Source of the DNA: Methanobacteriota archaeon
Lineage (GTDB): Archaea > Halobacteriota > Methanomicrobia > Methanomicrobiales > Methanospirillaceae
Assembly: GCA_029547605.1 (NCBI GenBank)
Contig: JAKPPB010000063.1
Span: 98,689-162,688 of the forward strand
Reading direction: 5' to 3'
Length of the DNA stretch: 64,000 nucleotides
Under the pieces are notes generated by a model. The model had not been told where the DNA came from. It searched no databases and saw only the letters and a list, made by a program, of their open reading frames with translations. This document shows positions 16,453-25,297 of this stretch, in pieces (position 1 is the first letter of the stretch; every line of letters starts with the position of its first letter). The translations under genes and the position numbers were made by a program.

Positions 16453-17114
16453 TGTACCGGATCCTCATTGTTGACGATAACCCCGCCATTACTGATATCC
16501 TGGCAAGGATGGTGAGGCACGAGGGCCTGGAGGCGATCGAGGCACACTCGGGCGAGGAGGCCCTTGCAGTGATCCGGCAAAAGCACCCCGACCTCGTATT
16601 CCTCGATATCCTCATGGAGCCCATGGACGGGTGGGAGACGCTCTCCCGTATCAAGCAGGATGAGGGGACTGCAGATATCCCGGTGATGATGATCACGGCC
16701 AAGAGCCTCGATCCCGCAGAGGTCCAGGCCCATACCGCGCAGTTCGAGGACTATATCCAGAAGCCTATCACGAGGAGAGATCTCTGCAGGGTTATAAGGC
16801 GCTATTTCAAAAAGGAGTCTGAGATTGGGGACGAGGTGGAGAGGGCCCGTATTTCGGGGGTTGACGCCGGGCTCCTGGATGAGTTCCGGCGAATCTCGAG
16901 GGACATCGAGGTACACCAGAGGCTTCTCCTGCTGCTCTGGAACGTGTTCCGCACGAGTGAGGAGGGAGACCCCCGGAAAGGGGACCTTCTTGAGGCTATC
17001 GGGCGCATGGAGACCGCACAGAATGCGATGAGAGCACGTCACCAGGAGATCAGAAAGGTGATTCGAATGCACCTGAAGGGAGAAGAGCGCGGGGGAGATC
17101 CCGGCAGAGAATGA
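16452..17114 (+). CDS. Response regulator, receiver domain plus helical extension
   Basis: This 220-residue protein has a complete receiver domain: acidic pair D8-D9, phosphoacceptor D52 in LVFLDILM, T82 and K104 in QKP. After the receiver comes a helical tail of about 95 residues, not a DNA-binding or enzymatic output domain. The tail resembles that of the response regulator at 46237-46839. It is fused by overlap to the Roadblock gene upstream and the hydrogenase protease downstream. No histidine kinase is in the operon. Confidence 0.87.
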   Translation: MYRILIVDDNPAITDILARMVRHEGLEAIEAHSGEEALAVIRQKHPDLVFLDILMEPMDGWETLSRIKQDEGTADIPVMMITAKSLDPAEVQAHTAQFEDYIQKPITRRDLCRVIRRYFKKESEIGDEVERARISGVDAGLLDEFRRISRDIEVHQRLLLLLWNVFRTSEEGDPRKGDLLEAIGRMETAQNAMRARHQEIRKVIRMHLKGEERGGDPGRE

Positions 17115-17614
17115 GCGTCAAGTCATGCCCTGTTCGCGTTTGTCATCGCGTGAGGAACATGCTTCTTGGCATCGGGAACCCCCTCAGGAGGGATGACGGT
17201 GTGGGGAATTACGTGGCCTCCTGTTTTCGCGCCCAGGGATGGAGAACGGCAGACTGCGGGACTGCGCCTGAGAACTTCACAGGCTTTGTAAGGCGACACC
17301 ATCCCGATCTCCTTGTTCTTGTAGACGCTGCAGATATGGGCGTTGCCCCCGGGGAGTGTATGATCATCCCGAAGGAGAGGATCAGGGATGTGGGTATCGG
17401 GACCCACCAGCTCCCCCTCGACTTTTTCATCGGTTTTGTGGAGGACAGTGCCGGAGCGATCATCCTCATTGGGATCCAGCCAATGGTGGTAGGTACAGGT
17501 GAGGGACTGAGTCCCCAGGTGCAGGAGGGTGCAGACCGACTCATCCGGGTTCTGGAGAAGGGGGATGTTGGGGCGATCCCGGTGCTTGGGGAAGAACCGG
17601 AAGCATCAGGATGA
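17111..17614 (+). CDS. Hydrogenase maturation protease (HycI/HyaD type)
   Basis: This 167-residue nickel-dependent endopeptidase would trim the C-terminus of a [NiFe]-hydrogenase large subunit after nickel insertion. Family motifs are GIGNPLRRDDGVG, VLVDAADMG (metal-binding acidic residue) and GTHQLPLDFF (His ligand). The first 13-16 residues look like an extension; internal starts at 17150 or 17159 would fit the family better, although the ATGA overlap at 17111 supports coupling to the response regulator. It converges on the mbh operon, whose large subunit is the likely substrate. Confidence 0.88.
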   Translation: MSVKSCPVRVCHRVRNMLLGIGNPLRRDDGVGNYVASCFRAQGWRTADCGTAPENFTGFVRRHHPDLLVLVDAADMGVAPGECMIIPKERIRDVGIGTHQLPLDFFIGFVEDSAGAIILIGIQPMVVGTGEGLSPQVQEGADRLIRVLEKGDVGAIPVLGEEPEASG

Positions 17615-17719
17615 GGAAACGGAGATTATTTCGCGTAATAGCTCTCCGATCCGATCTCTCTACCGGGATGAATACGATCCAGTCACTTACGGAGATAGGC
17701 GAAAAATGAGGGATTCCCT

Positions 17720-18121
17720 TCACTCCACGATCAGGTTCTCCGAGTACCTGTCCTCATCCGCAAGGAGAAATTCAGCGCTCATGGAAAGGCTGCTTTTGGG
17801 ACAGATGCTGGTGCACTGCGAACAGAAGATGCACTGGCCAACCCAGATGCGTATCTTTTTTGTCGGCAGAAGTTCGATGGCATGCGAGGGGCATATCTTA
17901 GTGCAAAGGCCGCAGCCGATGCAGGAATCACGCGCATAGGAGATTTTGCCCCTGAACTCCGGAGGCGTGGGTACCGGGGGGGTGAGTTGCGCCCTTCCCG
18001 CCGCCACGTCACGTAAAAATCCCGTAACCGTGGGCGGAAGGTACTTGGCAGGGAACCGGTTTGTGGCGGGCTCGCGGAAGAGCTGGCGGACGAGTTCGGG
18101 GAAGAGCGGGAGAAGCCTCAT
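17720..18121 (-). CDS. mbhN: Mbh hydrogenase iron-sulfur subunit (NuoI-like)
   Basis: This 133-residue polyferredoxin subunit has two [4Fe-4S] motifs, CIGCGLCTKICP and CIFCSQCTSICP. It would carry electrons from ferredoxin to the hydrogenase small subunit. Its ATG overlaps the mbhM stop (ATGA); a longer frame reading into mbhM was not used. It is the last gene of the 14-gene operon. Confidence 0.88.
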   Translation of the reverse strand: MRLLPLFPELVRQLFREPATNRFPAKYLPPTVTGFLRDVAAGRAQLTPPVPTPPEFRGKISYARDSCIGCGLCTKICPSHAIELLPTKKIRIWVGQCIFCSQCTSICPKSSLSMSAEFLLADEDRYSENLIVE

Positions 18122-19137
18122 GACCCTACCCCCACGAGTGCAGGAAGCGCGGCATCGGCCATCAGGAGGATGAGGCCGAAGAGGCCGATTACCGAGAGAG
18201 AACGCCAGTAGATTGAGACCACCTGAGTGATCCGGAACCTCGCCATTCCCACCCTTACCAAAGTGACGGCAAAGAAGAGCACGACGATTGCCTTTGCGAG
18301 GAAGAAGAGGAGATCCGCGGGAAGGGCCAGCCAGGGGGGCATCGCGAGGAATCCCGAGAGGTTCCACGGGAAGAAGATCGCAACGATCACGGCCGCGAGG
18401 ATAAGTGTCTTGACTCCCTGGGCGAGGTAGAACATGGCAAGGTTTCTGCCTGAGTACTCCACCAGCAACCCGCCTGCAAGCTCGGTCTCCGCCTCCTGGG
18501 TGTCGAAGGGGATGCGGGAGAGCTCGGCGGGGGTGACTACTGCGAGCACGAGGAGGAGAATGAAGGCCCCAATAAGCCCCAGGGGCCCGACAACGGTCCA
18601 TATCGGGGTTGCAGCGATCGTCGCGAGTGCAAACGGCGAGGAGAGTCCGGCCGCCCCGATACGCCACGCAACCCCGATCACGACAATCGCGAGAGGAAAC
18701 TCGTAGGCGATCATGGTGACCATCTCTCGCTGTGCACCTACTGTTGCGTACGGTGAACCGGATGCAAAACCCCCTGCGACCATCGCGAGTGCGGGCACGG
18801 TCAGGAGATACATCACCAGTACAAGGTCCCCATACATCCCGAGGATTGGAAGGATGCTTCCCACCGGGAGGTAGAAGAGGATCAGGATGCTCGATGCCAG
18901 CGCGATCACCGGGGCAAGGTTAAAAATGCCGGAAATGGCGTTTTCAGGGACAACGTTCTCTTTCTGGAGAAGCTTTACAATGTCGATGAACGGCTGGCGG
19001 ATCGGCGGCCCGATCCTGGCCTGCATGTGGGCGGCGAGCTTCCGGTCAATACCGAGGAGGAAGAGCCCGCCTGCCAGGGCAAAGAGCGAAAGGAATATGC
19101 CCCACCCCAGGAGGACGGCAATTCCGGCCGGGGTCAT
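18118..19137 (-). CDS. mbhM: Mbh hydrogenase membrane anchor subunit (NuoH-like)
   Basis: This 339-residue membrane subunit is homologous to complex I NuoH/ND1, with about eight helices. It has a conserved loop (HMQARIGPPIRQPFIDIVKLL, about residues 37-57) and the acidic NuoH loop IPFDTQEAETELAGG (about 205-219). It connects the hydrogenase arm to the ion-pumping arm. The start overlaps the mbhL stop by 4 bases and the stop overlaps mbhN. Confidence 0.92.
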   Translation of the reverse strand: MTPAGIAVLLGWGIFLSLFALAGGLFLLGIDRKLAAHMQARIGPPIRQPFIDIVKLLQKENVVPENAISGIFNLAPVIALASSILILFYLPVGSILPILGMYGDLVLVMYLLTVPALAMVAGGFASGSPYATVGAQREMVTMIAYEFPLAIVVIGVAWRIGAAGLSSPFALATIAATPIWTVVGPLGLIGAFILLLVLAVVTPAELSRIPFDTQEAETELAGGLLVEYSGRNLAMFYLAQGVKTLILAAVIVAIFFPWNLSGFLAMPPWLALPADLLFFLAKAIVVLFFAVTLVRVGMARFRITQVVSIYWRSLSVIGLFGLILLMADAALPALVGVGS

Positions 19138-20363
19138 CGCTGCAGCCTCCTGGTCTTCTCCACCGAGAGCCTGTGGAGGTGTTCCTTTGTGAGGATAGTC
19201 CGTATCCCGTCCTGCACAACCGCTACCCTATCGGTACATGAGAGGCATGGGTCGATGGATGCGACGATGATGGGTATGTCTGCGATCTGTTCCCCCTTGA
19301 GCATCGGTATCCACGACATGAGATTGCTGTATGACGATGCCTTGACCTTCCACGCGGTAGGAGAATCTTTCCCGTCCATCCGGACGTAATGGAGGCATTC
19401 ACCCCTTGGGGCCTCGACTCTCCCTATGGCCTCACCCTGTGCTTTCTTGCAGATCGCAAGGAGCTTCGCCAGTTTCTCTTCAGCGGTGATCGGCCCTGCC
19501 GGAATCTCGGAGAGGCATTGCCGGATTATCTGGCAGGATTGCCCCACCTCCAGCAACCTGACCACGATCCTGTCGTAGACATCGCCATGGGTCTCCCCTA
19601 TGTACTGTTCGGGGAGGATGGCCCTGACATCAAGATCTCCATAGGCAGCGTATGGATAGTCCTGCCGAAGATCGACGTTGACGCCTGACGCCCGCGCAGT
19701 CGGCCCCACGGTGCATAACTCAATGGCATCCTTCCTCGTCAGAATTCCGCAATCCCTGCAGCGCATGGCGATCGTGCGGTCTTCGAGGAAGAGGTTCAGG
19801 AGCTTTTCAAGAAGCCCTTCGTATGTTGACAGGCAGGTCTCGATGATCGGGTGCTGTTCGGGAGCGATGTCCCTCCGGACGCCACCCACCTGGACAATCC
19901 CGTAATTGACACGGTTTCCTGTAAGGTTCTCTATCACATCCATGGCCTGCTCACGCACCCTCCATGTCAGGTGCAGAAGCGAATCAAAACCGAGCTCATG
20001 AGCCGCAACACCGGCCCACAGGAGGTGGGACTGGATACGCTCGAACTCGTGGAGGATTGACCGGATGTAATCGGCACGCTCCGGGACCTGGATCTCTGCG
20101 ATCTGTTCGACTGCAAGGGAAAATGAGAGGGTATGGACAACCCCGCATATACCGCAGATCCGGTCTGTGAGATGGACAATCTGCACAGGATTCCGGCGCA
20201 TACCCATCCACTCGATACCCCTGTGAGTCTGCCCCGGAGCAAAGTCGACCGTCTTCACCTGCTCTCCATCCATCTCGAAAGTGAACATCACAGGTTCCTT
20301 CAGTGCAGGGTGGACCGGTCCGATCTGGACGGTATATGGTGCCTTCTTTTCATCGGGGGCCAT
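19134..20363 (-). CDS. mbhL: [NiFe]-hydrogenase large subunit of Mbh
   Basis: This 409-residue catalytic subunit is homologous to NuoD. Both nickel-binding Cys pairs are present: RICGICG (C70, C73) and DPCLSC (C373, C376), so this is a true hydrogenase and not a cysteine-less complex I relative. About 33 residues follow the last Cys; a protease-cleaved tail is expected, and the protease at 17111-17614 is the obvious candidate. The start at 20363 lies 1 base after the mbhK stop with a GGAGG Shine-Dalgarno 9 bases upstream. It couples ferredoxin oxidation or reduction with H2 and the membrane ion gradient. Confidence 0.94.
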   Translation of the reverse strand: MAPDEKKAPYTVQIGPVHPALKEPVMFTFEMDGEQVKTVDFAPGQTHRGIEWMGMRRNPVQIVHLTDRICGICGVVHTLSFSLAVEQIAEIQVPERADYIRSILHEFERIQSHLLWAGVAAHELGFDSLLHLTWRVREQAMDVIENLTGNRVNYGIVQVGGVRRDIAPEQHPIIETCLSTYEGLLEKLLNLFLEDRTIAMRCRDCGILTRKDAIELCTVGPTARASGVNVDLRQDYPYAAYGDLDVRAILPEQYIGETHGDVYDRIVVRLLEVGQSCQIIRQCLSEIPAGPITAEEKLAKLLAICKKAQGEAIGRVEAPRGECLHYVRMDGKDSPTAWKVKASSYSNLMSWIPMLKGEQIADIPIIVASIDPCLSCTDRVAVVQDGIRTILTKEHLHRLSVEKTRRLQR

Positions 20364-20364
20364 G

Positions 20365-21000
20365 TCAGGTGTCCTCCTTTGATGACTCACTGGTCTTTTT
20401 TGCTGGTTCTGCATCGATTCCGGACACCTCTTTGATCTCAACCACTGGTGCCGGCCGGTCTTTCGGTCTCCTGGATGCCCAGAGATCCTTCACCATTCCA
20501 GGGGGTATCCCGGTTTCATCCTTCCTCCAGGGATACACCCCTGCAGGGAAATCATCGGGAAGGAAGAGGCGCCGGTTGTCCGGTATTCCGATCACCTTCA
20601 CCCCGAGGAACTCTTGCTTTTCGCGTTCGCCGAACACTGCACCGGGGATAAGATCGGATATGGTAGGAATAGTAAGATCGGACTTTTGCAGTGTCACCGC
20701 GAAGGTCACCATGTACTCGCTCTTTACTTCACCATACTGAATGGAGAAAATATATACGAGGCGTATCGAATCCCCAAGGTCATTTGCACCTATGACAGAG
20801 AGGTGCGGGAACCGGATCCCAATCAGGATCTCGATGGCGGGCCTGAGCAGTTCCTTGTCGATCTCGAACCAGATAGTGTAGTGGGGATTTTTCTTCTTCC
20901 CCTCGCGCCGTTCAGAGATGCGGGCTTCCCGAATCCCGCTTCCAATGCGAGCCGTGAACCGTTCCACCACCTGTTCAGGAGAGAGGATAGGTACTGTCAT
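20365..21000 (-). CDS. mbhK: Mbh hydrogenase subunit (NuoC-like)
   Basis: This 211-residue soluble subunit is related to the 30-kDa NuoC/HycE-N domain, with the family stretch VKVIGIPDNRRLFLPDDFP (about residues 133-151) and GVYPWRKDE. It docks the large and small subunits. A Lys/Glu-rich tail of about 40 residues (KKTSESSKEDT end) extends past the conserved core. It overlaps mbhJ by 4 bases. Confidence 0.86.
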   Translation of the reverse strand: MTVPILSPEQVVERFTARIGSGIREARISERREGKKKNPHYTIWFEIDKELLRPAIEILIGIRFPHLSVIGANDLGDSIRLVYIFSIQYGEVKSEYMVTFAVTLQKSDLTIPTISDLIPGAVFGEREKQEFLGVKVIGIPDNRRLFLPDDFPAGVYPWRKDETGIPPGMVKDLWASRRPKDRPAPVVEIKEVSGIDAEPAKKTSESSKEDT

Positions 21001-21431
21001 GCTCTTTCCCCCTGGAGCCTTTCGAGTTTTGCGAGGGCGGTGACCACTCCGTGGATGATCGCCTCCGGCCGGGGTGGACAGCCCGGAACATACACGTCTA
21101 CAGGGATGACCTCGTCAACCGGCCCTTCCAGGTTGTAGGAGTCAAAGAACACGCCCCCCGAGATCCCGCAGGCTCCGATGCACATCACCAGTTTTGGGTC
21201 AGGCATCTGGGCGTATACCCGGAGCAGCCGGTCCTTCATCTTGTGGACCACCGGCCCGGTGATGAGCATCACGTCGGCATGCCGGGGGCTCCCCACCAGT
21301 TTTATGCCGAACCGCTCCGGGTCGTACCTGGGGGTGATGGTCGCCACGATCTCGATCTCGCAGCCGTTGCATGACCCCGAGTTGAAATGGTAGACCCAGA
21401 GGGAGCGGTTGAACGAGGAGTTCAATTTCAT
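20997..21431 (-). CDS. mbhJ: [NiFe]-hydrogenase small subunit of Mbh (NuoB-like)
   Basis: This 144-residue electron-transfer subunit holds the proximal [4Fe-4S] cluster. It has SCNGCEIE (C21, C24), CIGACGISGG (C84, C88) and VPGCPPRPE (C118). The length and motif spacing match NuoB-type small subunits. It overlaps mbhI and mbhK by 4 bases each. Confidence 0.93.
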   Translation of the reverse strand: MKLNSSFNRSLWVYHFNSGSCNGCEIEIVATITPRYDPERFGIKLVGSPRHADVMLITGPVVHKMKDRLLRVYAQMPDPKLVMCIGACGISGGVFFDSYNLEGPVDEVIPVDVYVPGCPPRPEAIIHGVVTALAKLERLQGERA

Positions 21432-21778
21432 GGGAAGATCACCACCAGAAAGAGGAAGAGCGCGGTTATCCCGAGATACCAGAGGATATAGTCGTGAAGG
21501 TTCCCCGAATGAAGCGGGACCAGGCGGTCGTAGTACCCCCTGAGCGCCTCGAGGTATCCCCAGTACAGGTTCCCTGCCCTGACATGGACCTCTCCCTTCA
21601 TCTCGGGCTCTTTGTTCCCAGAAATGAAGGGCTCTGCCTGCGCGGTGCCGGGCTTGTACCCCTTCTCACCCATCGAGTAGATGAGCCAGGCGATAATGAA
21701 TGCAACAAGGAGGCCGAGCAGCCATGCCAGCGGGTTCCAGTATCCGGCCCCAGTCAGGAGTGTTGAGGTCGGGTCCAT
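21428..21778 (-). CDS. mbhI: Mbh hydrogenase membrane subunit I
   Basis: This 116-residue protein has two hydrophobic helices (about 15-36 and 95-114) separated by a soluble loop with YWGYLEALRGYYDRLVPLHSGNLHDYI. Its position between the antiporter-like mbhH and the small subunit mbhJ matches mbhI of Pyrococcus, which links the two arms. The start at 21778 lies 4 bases after the mbhH stop; the longer frame into mbhH is rejected. Confidence 0.78.
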   Translation of the reverse strand: MDPTSTLLTGAGYWNPLAWLLGLLVAFIIAWLIYSMGEKGYKPGTAQAEPFISGNKEPEMKGEVHVRAGNLYWGYLEALRGYYDRLVPLHSGNLHDYILWYLGITALFLFLVVIFP

Positions 21779-21782
21779 CGTA

Positions 21783-23357
21783 TCAGACACCTCCCAGCAC
21801 TGCGGCAACATAGGCTCCCTGGTCCACCAGGGCATGGGCCGCAGGGGCAATCAGGCTCTCCACGACAATGCCCGGGAAGAGGCCGAACAGTATTACCACG
21901 ACAGCAAGGATCCCCATGCCTGCAAGCATCGGCATCGGAGCCTCTTTTACTTCCGAATACTCGGGGAGTGCGGGCCCCATGAAGATGGAATGGAAGACCT
22001 TGACGAACGACGCGAGGGTCAGGATACTCACCACCATCGCGATCACCGCAAGCAACGGGTTGAAGACGAAGACGGACTCGTAGATCATGATTTTTGAGGC
22101 AAACCCATTGAAGGGTGGAATCCCGGCAATGGCCAGTGCTCCTATCACGAAGAAGACCATCGTCCACTTCATCGAGTGGCCGAGGCCACCCATCCTGTTC
22201 AGGTTGTAGGTCCCAAGGCGGAGAAAAATCGCCCCCGCGGTGAGGAAGAGGAGCCCCTTGTACATCGCATGGTTGATGATGTGGAAGATCCCTCCTTCCA
22301 TGGCCATGTACCCGAATGCGTCGAGAAGTGACTGGTTCCCGAGCACCGCAAGCCCGACTCCCACCCCGAGAAGCATGTATCCTGTCTGGGATACGGCATG
22401 GTAGGCCATCAGGCGTTTCACGTTCTTCTGGGGGATCGCCATCGTCACCCCTACAACCATCGAGAGGACGCCGAGGATGATGATCAGCCACCCGACTGTT
22501 GCGGCGTTGAGGGTGACGTTATAGAGTGTGAAGACAGTCCTGAAGAGGCCGTAGAGACTTGCCTGGCTTGCCACCACCAGGAGTGCAGTGATGGAAGAAG
22601 GTGCCATCGAGTAGGCATCAGGAGTCCAGAAGTGCATCGGCACTGCCCCGCACTTCATCGCGAGTGCGGCGATGATCAGGACAAGGGCCACCTGGTCAAG
22701 GACCGAGAACTGCATCCTCGCGGCGATCATGGCCATGTTCAGGGCGTTGTACTGGCCGTAATATATGCCGATCGCCACGAGTATCGCAAGGGCCCCGATA
22801 GTGCTAAGGACAAAGTACTTGAGGGCTGCTTCAACCGCAACTCCCCCATCGATCCGGTATGCGATAAGGCCTGCGGATGCGAGGGAGAGGATCTCGAGGA
22901 AGACGAAGAAGTTGAAAATATCGCCGGTCGAGACCATTCCGAGTATCCCCGTGATCATCAGGAGGTAGAGAGTGTAGTAGCTCTCAAGGCCGGTGTGAGA
23001 GCGCTCGCTCGAGAGGGAGTAGACGATGATTGCGAATCCCGATATGGCGGTGATCACGAGCATCAGGGCGCTCATCGGGTCGATCTCGAAGATGATCCGG
23101 ATGGGAATGCCACCGGAATCGGGGGGGATTGCAGCAGATGCCGTGGAGGCACCAAAGACATACAGTCTGGTCCCCGCGGAATACACGTTGAGCGCGAGGA
23201 TGAGTGCGATCGCGGACGTGACAGCCATCGCACCCCCCACCCAGATCGAGCGGACCGTCGATGAGATGCGGCAAATGAAAGGAGAGAGAAATGCCCCGAC
23301 AAGGGGGGCGATTATCATCAGGGCCGGGGAGTGTGTGACAATGAATGCCGGGATCAT
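21783..23357 (-). CDS. mbhH: Mbh hydrogenase antiporter-like subunit (MnhD/NuoL-type)
   Basis: This 524-residue membrane protein has about 14 helices and is of the proton-translocating antiporter family. Conserved elements include a KYFVLSTIGA segment with its Lys, HFWTPDAYSMAPSSITALL and the later HAMYKGLLFL helix. It forms the main ion-pumping module. Its ATG at 23357 overlaps the mbhG stop by 4 bases. Confidence 0.92.
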   Translation of the reverse strand: MIPAFIVTHSPALMIIAPLVGAFLSPFICRISSTVRSIWVGGAMAVTSAIALILALNVYSAGTRLYVFGASTASAAIPPDSGGIPIRIIFEIDPMSALMLVITAISGFAIIVYSLSSERSHTGLESYYTLYLLMITGILGMVSTGDIFNFFVFLEILSLASAGLIAYRIDGGVAVEAALKYFVLSTIGALAILVAIGIYYGQYNALNMAMIAARMQFSVLDQVALVLIIAALAMKCGAVPMHFWTPDAYSMAPSSITALLVVASQASLYGLFRTVFTLYNVTLNAATVGWLIIILGVLSMVVGVTMAIPQKNVKRLMAYHAVSQTGYMLLGVGVGLAVLGNQSLLDAFGYMAMEGGIFHIINHAMYKGLLFLTAGAIFLRLGTYNLNRMGGLGHSMKWTMVFFVIGALAIAGIPPFNGFASKIMIYESVFVFNPLLAVIAMVVSILTLASFVKVFHSIFMGPALPEYSEVKEAPMPMLAGMGILAVVVILFGLFPGIVVESLIAPAAHALVDQGAYVAAVLGGV

Positions 23358-23698
23358 TCTTTGAGCCTCCTGATCCGGTCGATGTCGATGCTCCCGTATT
23401 TCTTCCAGATAATGATTGCAAACGAGAGGAGGAGCGCGCTCGTCGCCACCCCGATCACGATTGAAGTGAGGGTGAGTGCCTGTGGCGTGGGAAGCACCAT
23501 TGTTGCCGGGGGTGCGTTTGTGTAGATCGGGGCAATACCGCCTTCGCGGTACCCGAGGGTAATCAAAAAGAGGTTTACCGCGGACTCCAGGATTACGATC
23601 CCGAGGAACACCTTGATCAGGTTCTTCTTGAAGACGATGATTGCAAGTGCGATGAGGATAAGTGTAACCACCGCAACGAGCGGCAGGTTCCAGAACAT
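23354..23698 (-). CDS. mbhG: Mbh hydrogenase MnhC/NuoK-like subunit
   Basis: This 114-residue subunit has three helices and is related to MnhC and NuoK, with the motifs FLGIVILESAVNLFLI (conserved membrane Glu) and ALTLTSIVIGVATSALLLS. The start at 23698 lies 2 bases after the mbhF stop. Confidence 0.9.
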   Translation of the reverse strand: MFWNLPLVAVVTLILIALAIIVFKKNLIKVFLGIVILESAVNLFLITLGYREGGIAPIYTNAPPATMVLPTPQALTLTSIVIGVATSALLLSFAIIIWKKYGSIDIDRIRRLKE

Positions 23699-23700
23699 GG

Positions 23701-24168
23701 TCAGGACCCCTCCTTCGGAATACTTGAGAGCATGTAAAGGACGATGATAGCAAGACCTCCCCACACCTCGATCCCCACCGCGAGGTTCATGATGGGAATT
23801 ACTCCCGCGGTGTTCAGGTCACCGGGGTTCGGACCCGACGGGATGGATTGCCCGAAGAGCAGGCCGCTGTGTGCGAGGAAGTTTGAGAAGAAAGGGGCGC
23901 CTACTGCCAGCGCGCCAATCCCGGCGCCGATGAAGATGAGGAGTCCAATCGACTCCCTGGCTTTCATCCCCACTTTCTTTATCATTGAAGTCACCTCCTC
24001 GAAGGAGTATGCAACGATGACCAGCGCAACTCCGGTTGCAACCACTGCCCCTCCCTGGAAACCCCCTCCTGGGGTGAGGTGCCCGTGCATGATCACGTAG
24101 AGGCCAAAGATAAGGATGAACGGGTAGAGGAGGTTGGCCCCCGTCCGCACGATCTTACTCATCCTCAT
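23701..24168 (-). CDS. mbhF: Mbh hydrogenase MnhB-like subunit
   Basis: This 155-residue MnhB-domain membrane protein has the family motif [18 protein letters not shown] (about residues 29-46). GGAGG six bases upstream supports the ATG at 24168, which overlaps mbhE by 14 bases. It belongs to the Mrp-like sodium/proton antiporter part of the complex. Confidence 0.88.
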   Translation of the reverse strand: MRMSKIVRTGANLLYPFILIFGLYVIMHGHLTPGGGFQGGAVVATGVALVIVAYSFEEVTSMIKKVGMKARESIGLLIFIGAGIGALAVGAPFFSNFLAHSGLLFGQSIPSGPNPGDLNTAGVIPIMNLAVGIEVWGGLAIIVLYMLSSIPKEGS

Positions 24169-24439
24169 GCTCTTCCTCCCCTCGCATCGATCTGAACATC
24201 AGTCCCACACCGATGACCGCGGCAAAGAGAATGACCGACTCGCCAAGGGTATCAAAGCCCCGGTAGTCAAAGACCACAGATGTGACGATGTTGTTTGCGG
24301 CAGCCTGCGCCTGCCCATTCCCGATGAAGTACTGGTCCATGCCGGACTCTGCGGGTTCTCCGAATGTGAGGAATGCCGGGATGGCGCAGAGGCCTGCGGC
24401 AAGGACGACGAAAATGACTACAGACAGCTCCCTCTTCAT
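24155..24439 (-). CDS. mbhE: Mbh hydrogenase subunit E
   Basis: This 94-residue protein has two helices with a conserved region [20 protein letters not shown] (about residues 49-68), which is the MbhE signature corresponding to part of MnhA/MnhB. The start overlaps the mbhD stop (ATGA). A longer frame in this register running into mbhD is not a gene. Confidence 0.87.
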   Translation of the reverse strand: MKRELSVVIFVVLAAGLCAIPAFLTFGEPAESGMDQYFIGNGQAQAAANNIVTSVVFDYRGFDTLGESVILFAAVIGVGLMFRSMRGEEEHEDE

Positions 24440-24690
24440 GGATTCCCCCCCTCGTACCTTGAAGTTGCCCGGATGGTGATAATGAAGATGGCTGTGGTAA
24501 GCCCTGCCCCTATTGCGGCCTGCGAGATCGCCACGTCCGGCGCCTGTAGGATGTAAAACTCTACCGAGATGAGAAAGCTGAAGAAGCCTGCAGCCAGAGT
24601 CGCCGCAAGCAGGTCGCGGAAGTAAAATACCATCAGGGCGGATACGATCAGCCCGGCAATGACCAGGGAGTGAATTGCCATTTCGATCAT
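24436..24690 (-). CDS. mbhD: Mbh hydrogenase subunit D (DUF4040)
   Basis: This subunit of about 84 residues has three helices and the sequence [24 protein letters not shown], typical of MbhD and the C-terminal part of MnhA. I chose the ATG at 24690, which overlaps the mbhC stop (ATGA), over the ATG at 24699. Confidence 0.87.
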   Translation of the reverse strand: MIEMAIHSLVIAGLIVSALMVFYFRDLLAATLAAGFFSFLISVEFYILQAPDVAISQAAIGAGLTTAIFIITIRATSRYEGGNP

Positions 24691-25043
24691 GGCATCCACT
24701 CCTCAAGCCTGTCAACGATTGCCGGGGCAGGCTTTATCCCGGCTCGGTGAGCTCCCCGTGCGATGGCATGGGACCCTACCGCGTTTGTGAGCGCCAGCGC
24801 GAGCGCTGCGATAAGGGTGTGGAGAGAGAGTGTCATGAACTGGCTGTCATTGGTCGAGATAAACTGGACAGCCCCGAATATGATCACCGCAAGCGCCGTA
24901 AACATTGACCCGAACGTGGTCATCTTTGTCGTGGCATGCATCCTTGTATATACATCAGGGAACCGGAGAAGCCCCACGATTCCCAGGGTATTGAAGAGAA
25001 TTCCTATGGAGAGGCATGCCAGGACCAGGATATCTGCGATCAC
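24687..25043 (-). CDS. mbhC: Mbh hydrogenase MnhG-like subunit
   Basis: This 118-residue MnhG-type antiporter subunit has three helices and the family motif [20 protein letters not shown] (about residues 20-39). The start is the GTG at 25043, overlapping the mbhB stop (GTGA) with GGGAGGGG upstream. A much longer frame in this register covering mbhA and mbhB is a shadow. Confidence 0.88.
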   Translation of the reverse strand: MIADILVLACLSIGILFNTLGIVGLLRFPDVYTRMHATTKMTTFGSMFTALAVIIFGAVQFISTNDSQFMTLSLHTLIAALALALTNAVGSHAIARGAHRAGIKPAPAIVDRLEEWMP

Positions 25044-25297
25044 AGTTCCCCTCCCAGGTACTTCGCGATGTAGAGCGTGCTGACAAACGAGAGCACTGCA
25101 TAGACTATCGCGACATCGATGAAGATGATCTGCTGGTAGGCAACTCCGAGGAGGATCAATACGGCCACAGAGAGGGTGTTGACCGTGTCGACCGCGACTG
25201 CCCGGTCTGCGGGTGTTGGTCCAAGGAACAGCCTTACAAGTGCGAGGCAGACAAGGATGACCAGGAACAATGCCGCGATATACCAGGGATCGATCAT
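25040..25297 (-). CDS. mbhB: Mbh hydrogenase MnhF-like subunit
   Basis: This 85-residue subunit has three helices, with the MnhF motif RLFLGPTPADRAVAVDTVNTL (about residues 21-41) and a membrane Asp near IDVAIVYAVLSFV. It overlaps both neighbours by 4 bases. Confidence 0.89.
   Translation of the reverse strand: MIDPWYIAALFLVILVCLALVRLFLGPTPADRAVAVDTVNTLSVAVLILLGVAYQQIIFIDVAIVYAVLSFVSTLYIAKYLGGEL

Noticed and set aside
22398..23264. Long plus-strand open frame (288 codons) opposite mbhH
   Set aside because: It is antisense to a clear antiporter-type subunit, has an Asp/His/Arg-heavy composition typical of the reverse of membrane-protein codons, and matches no fold.
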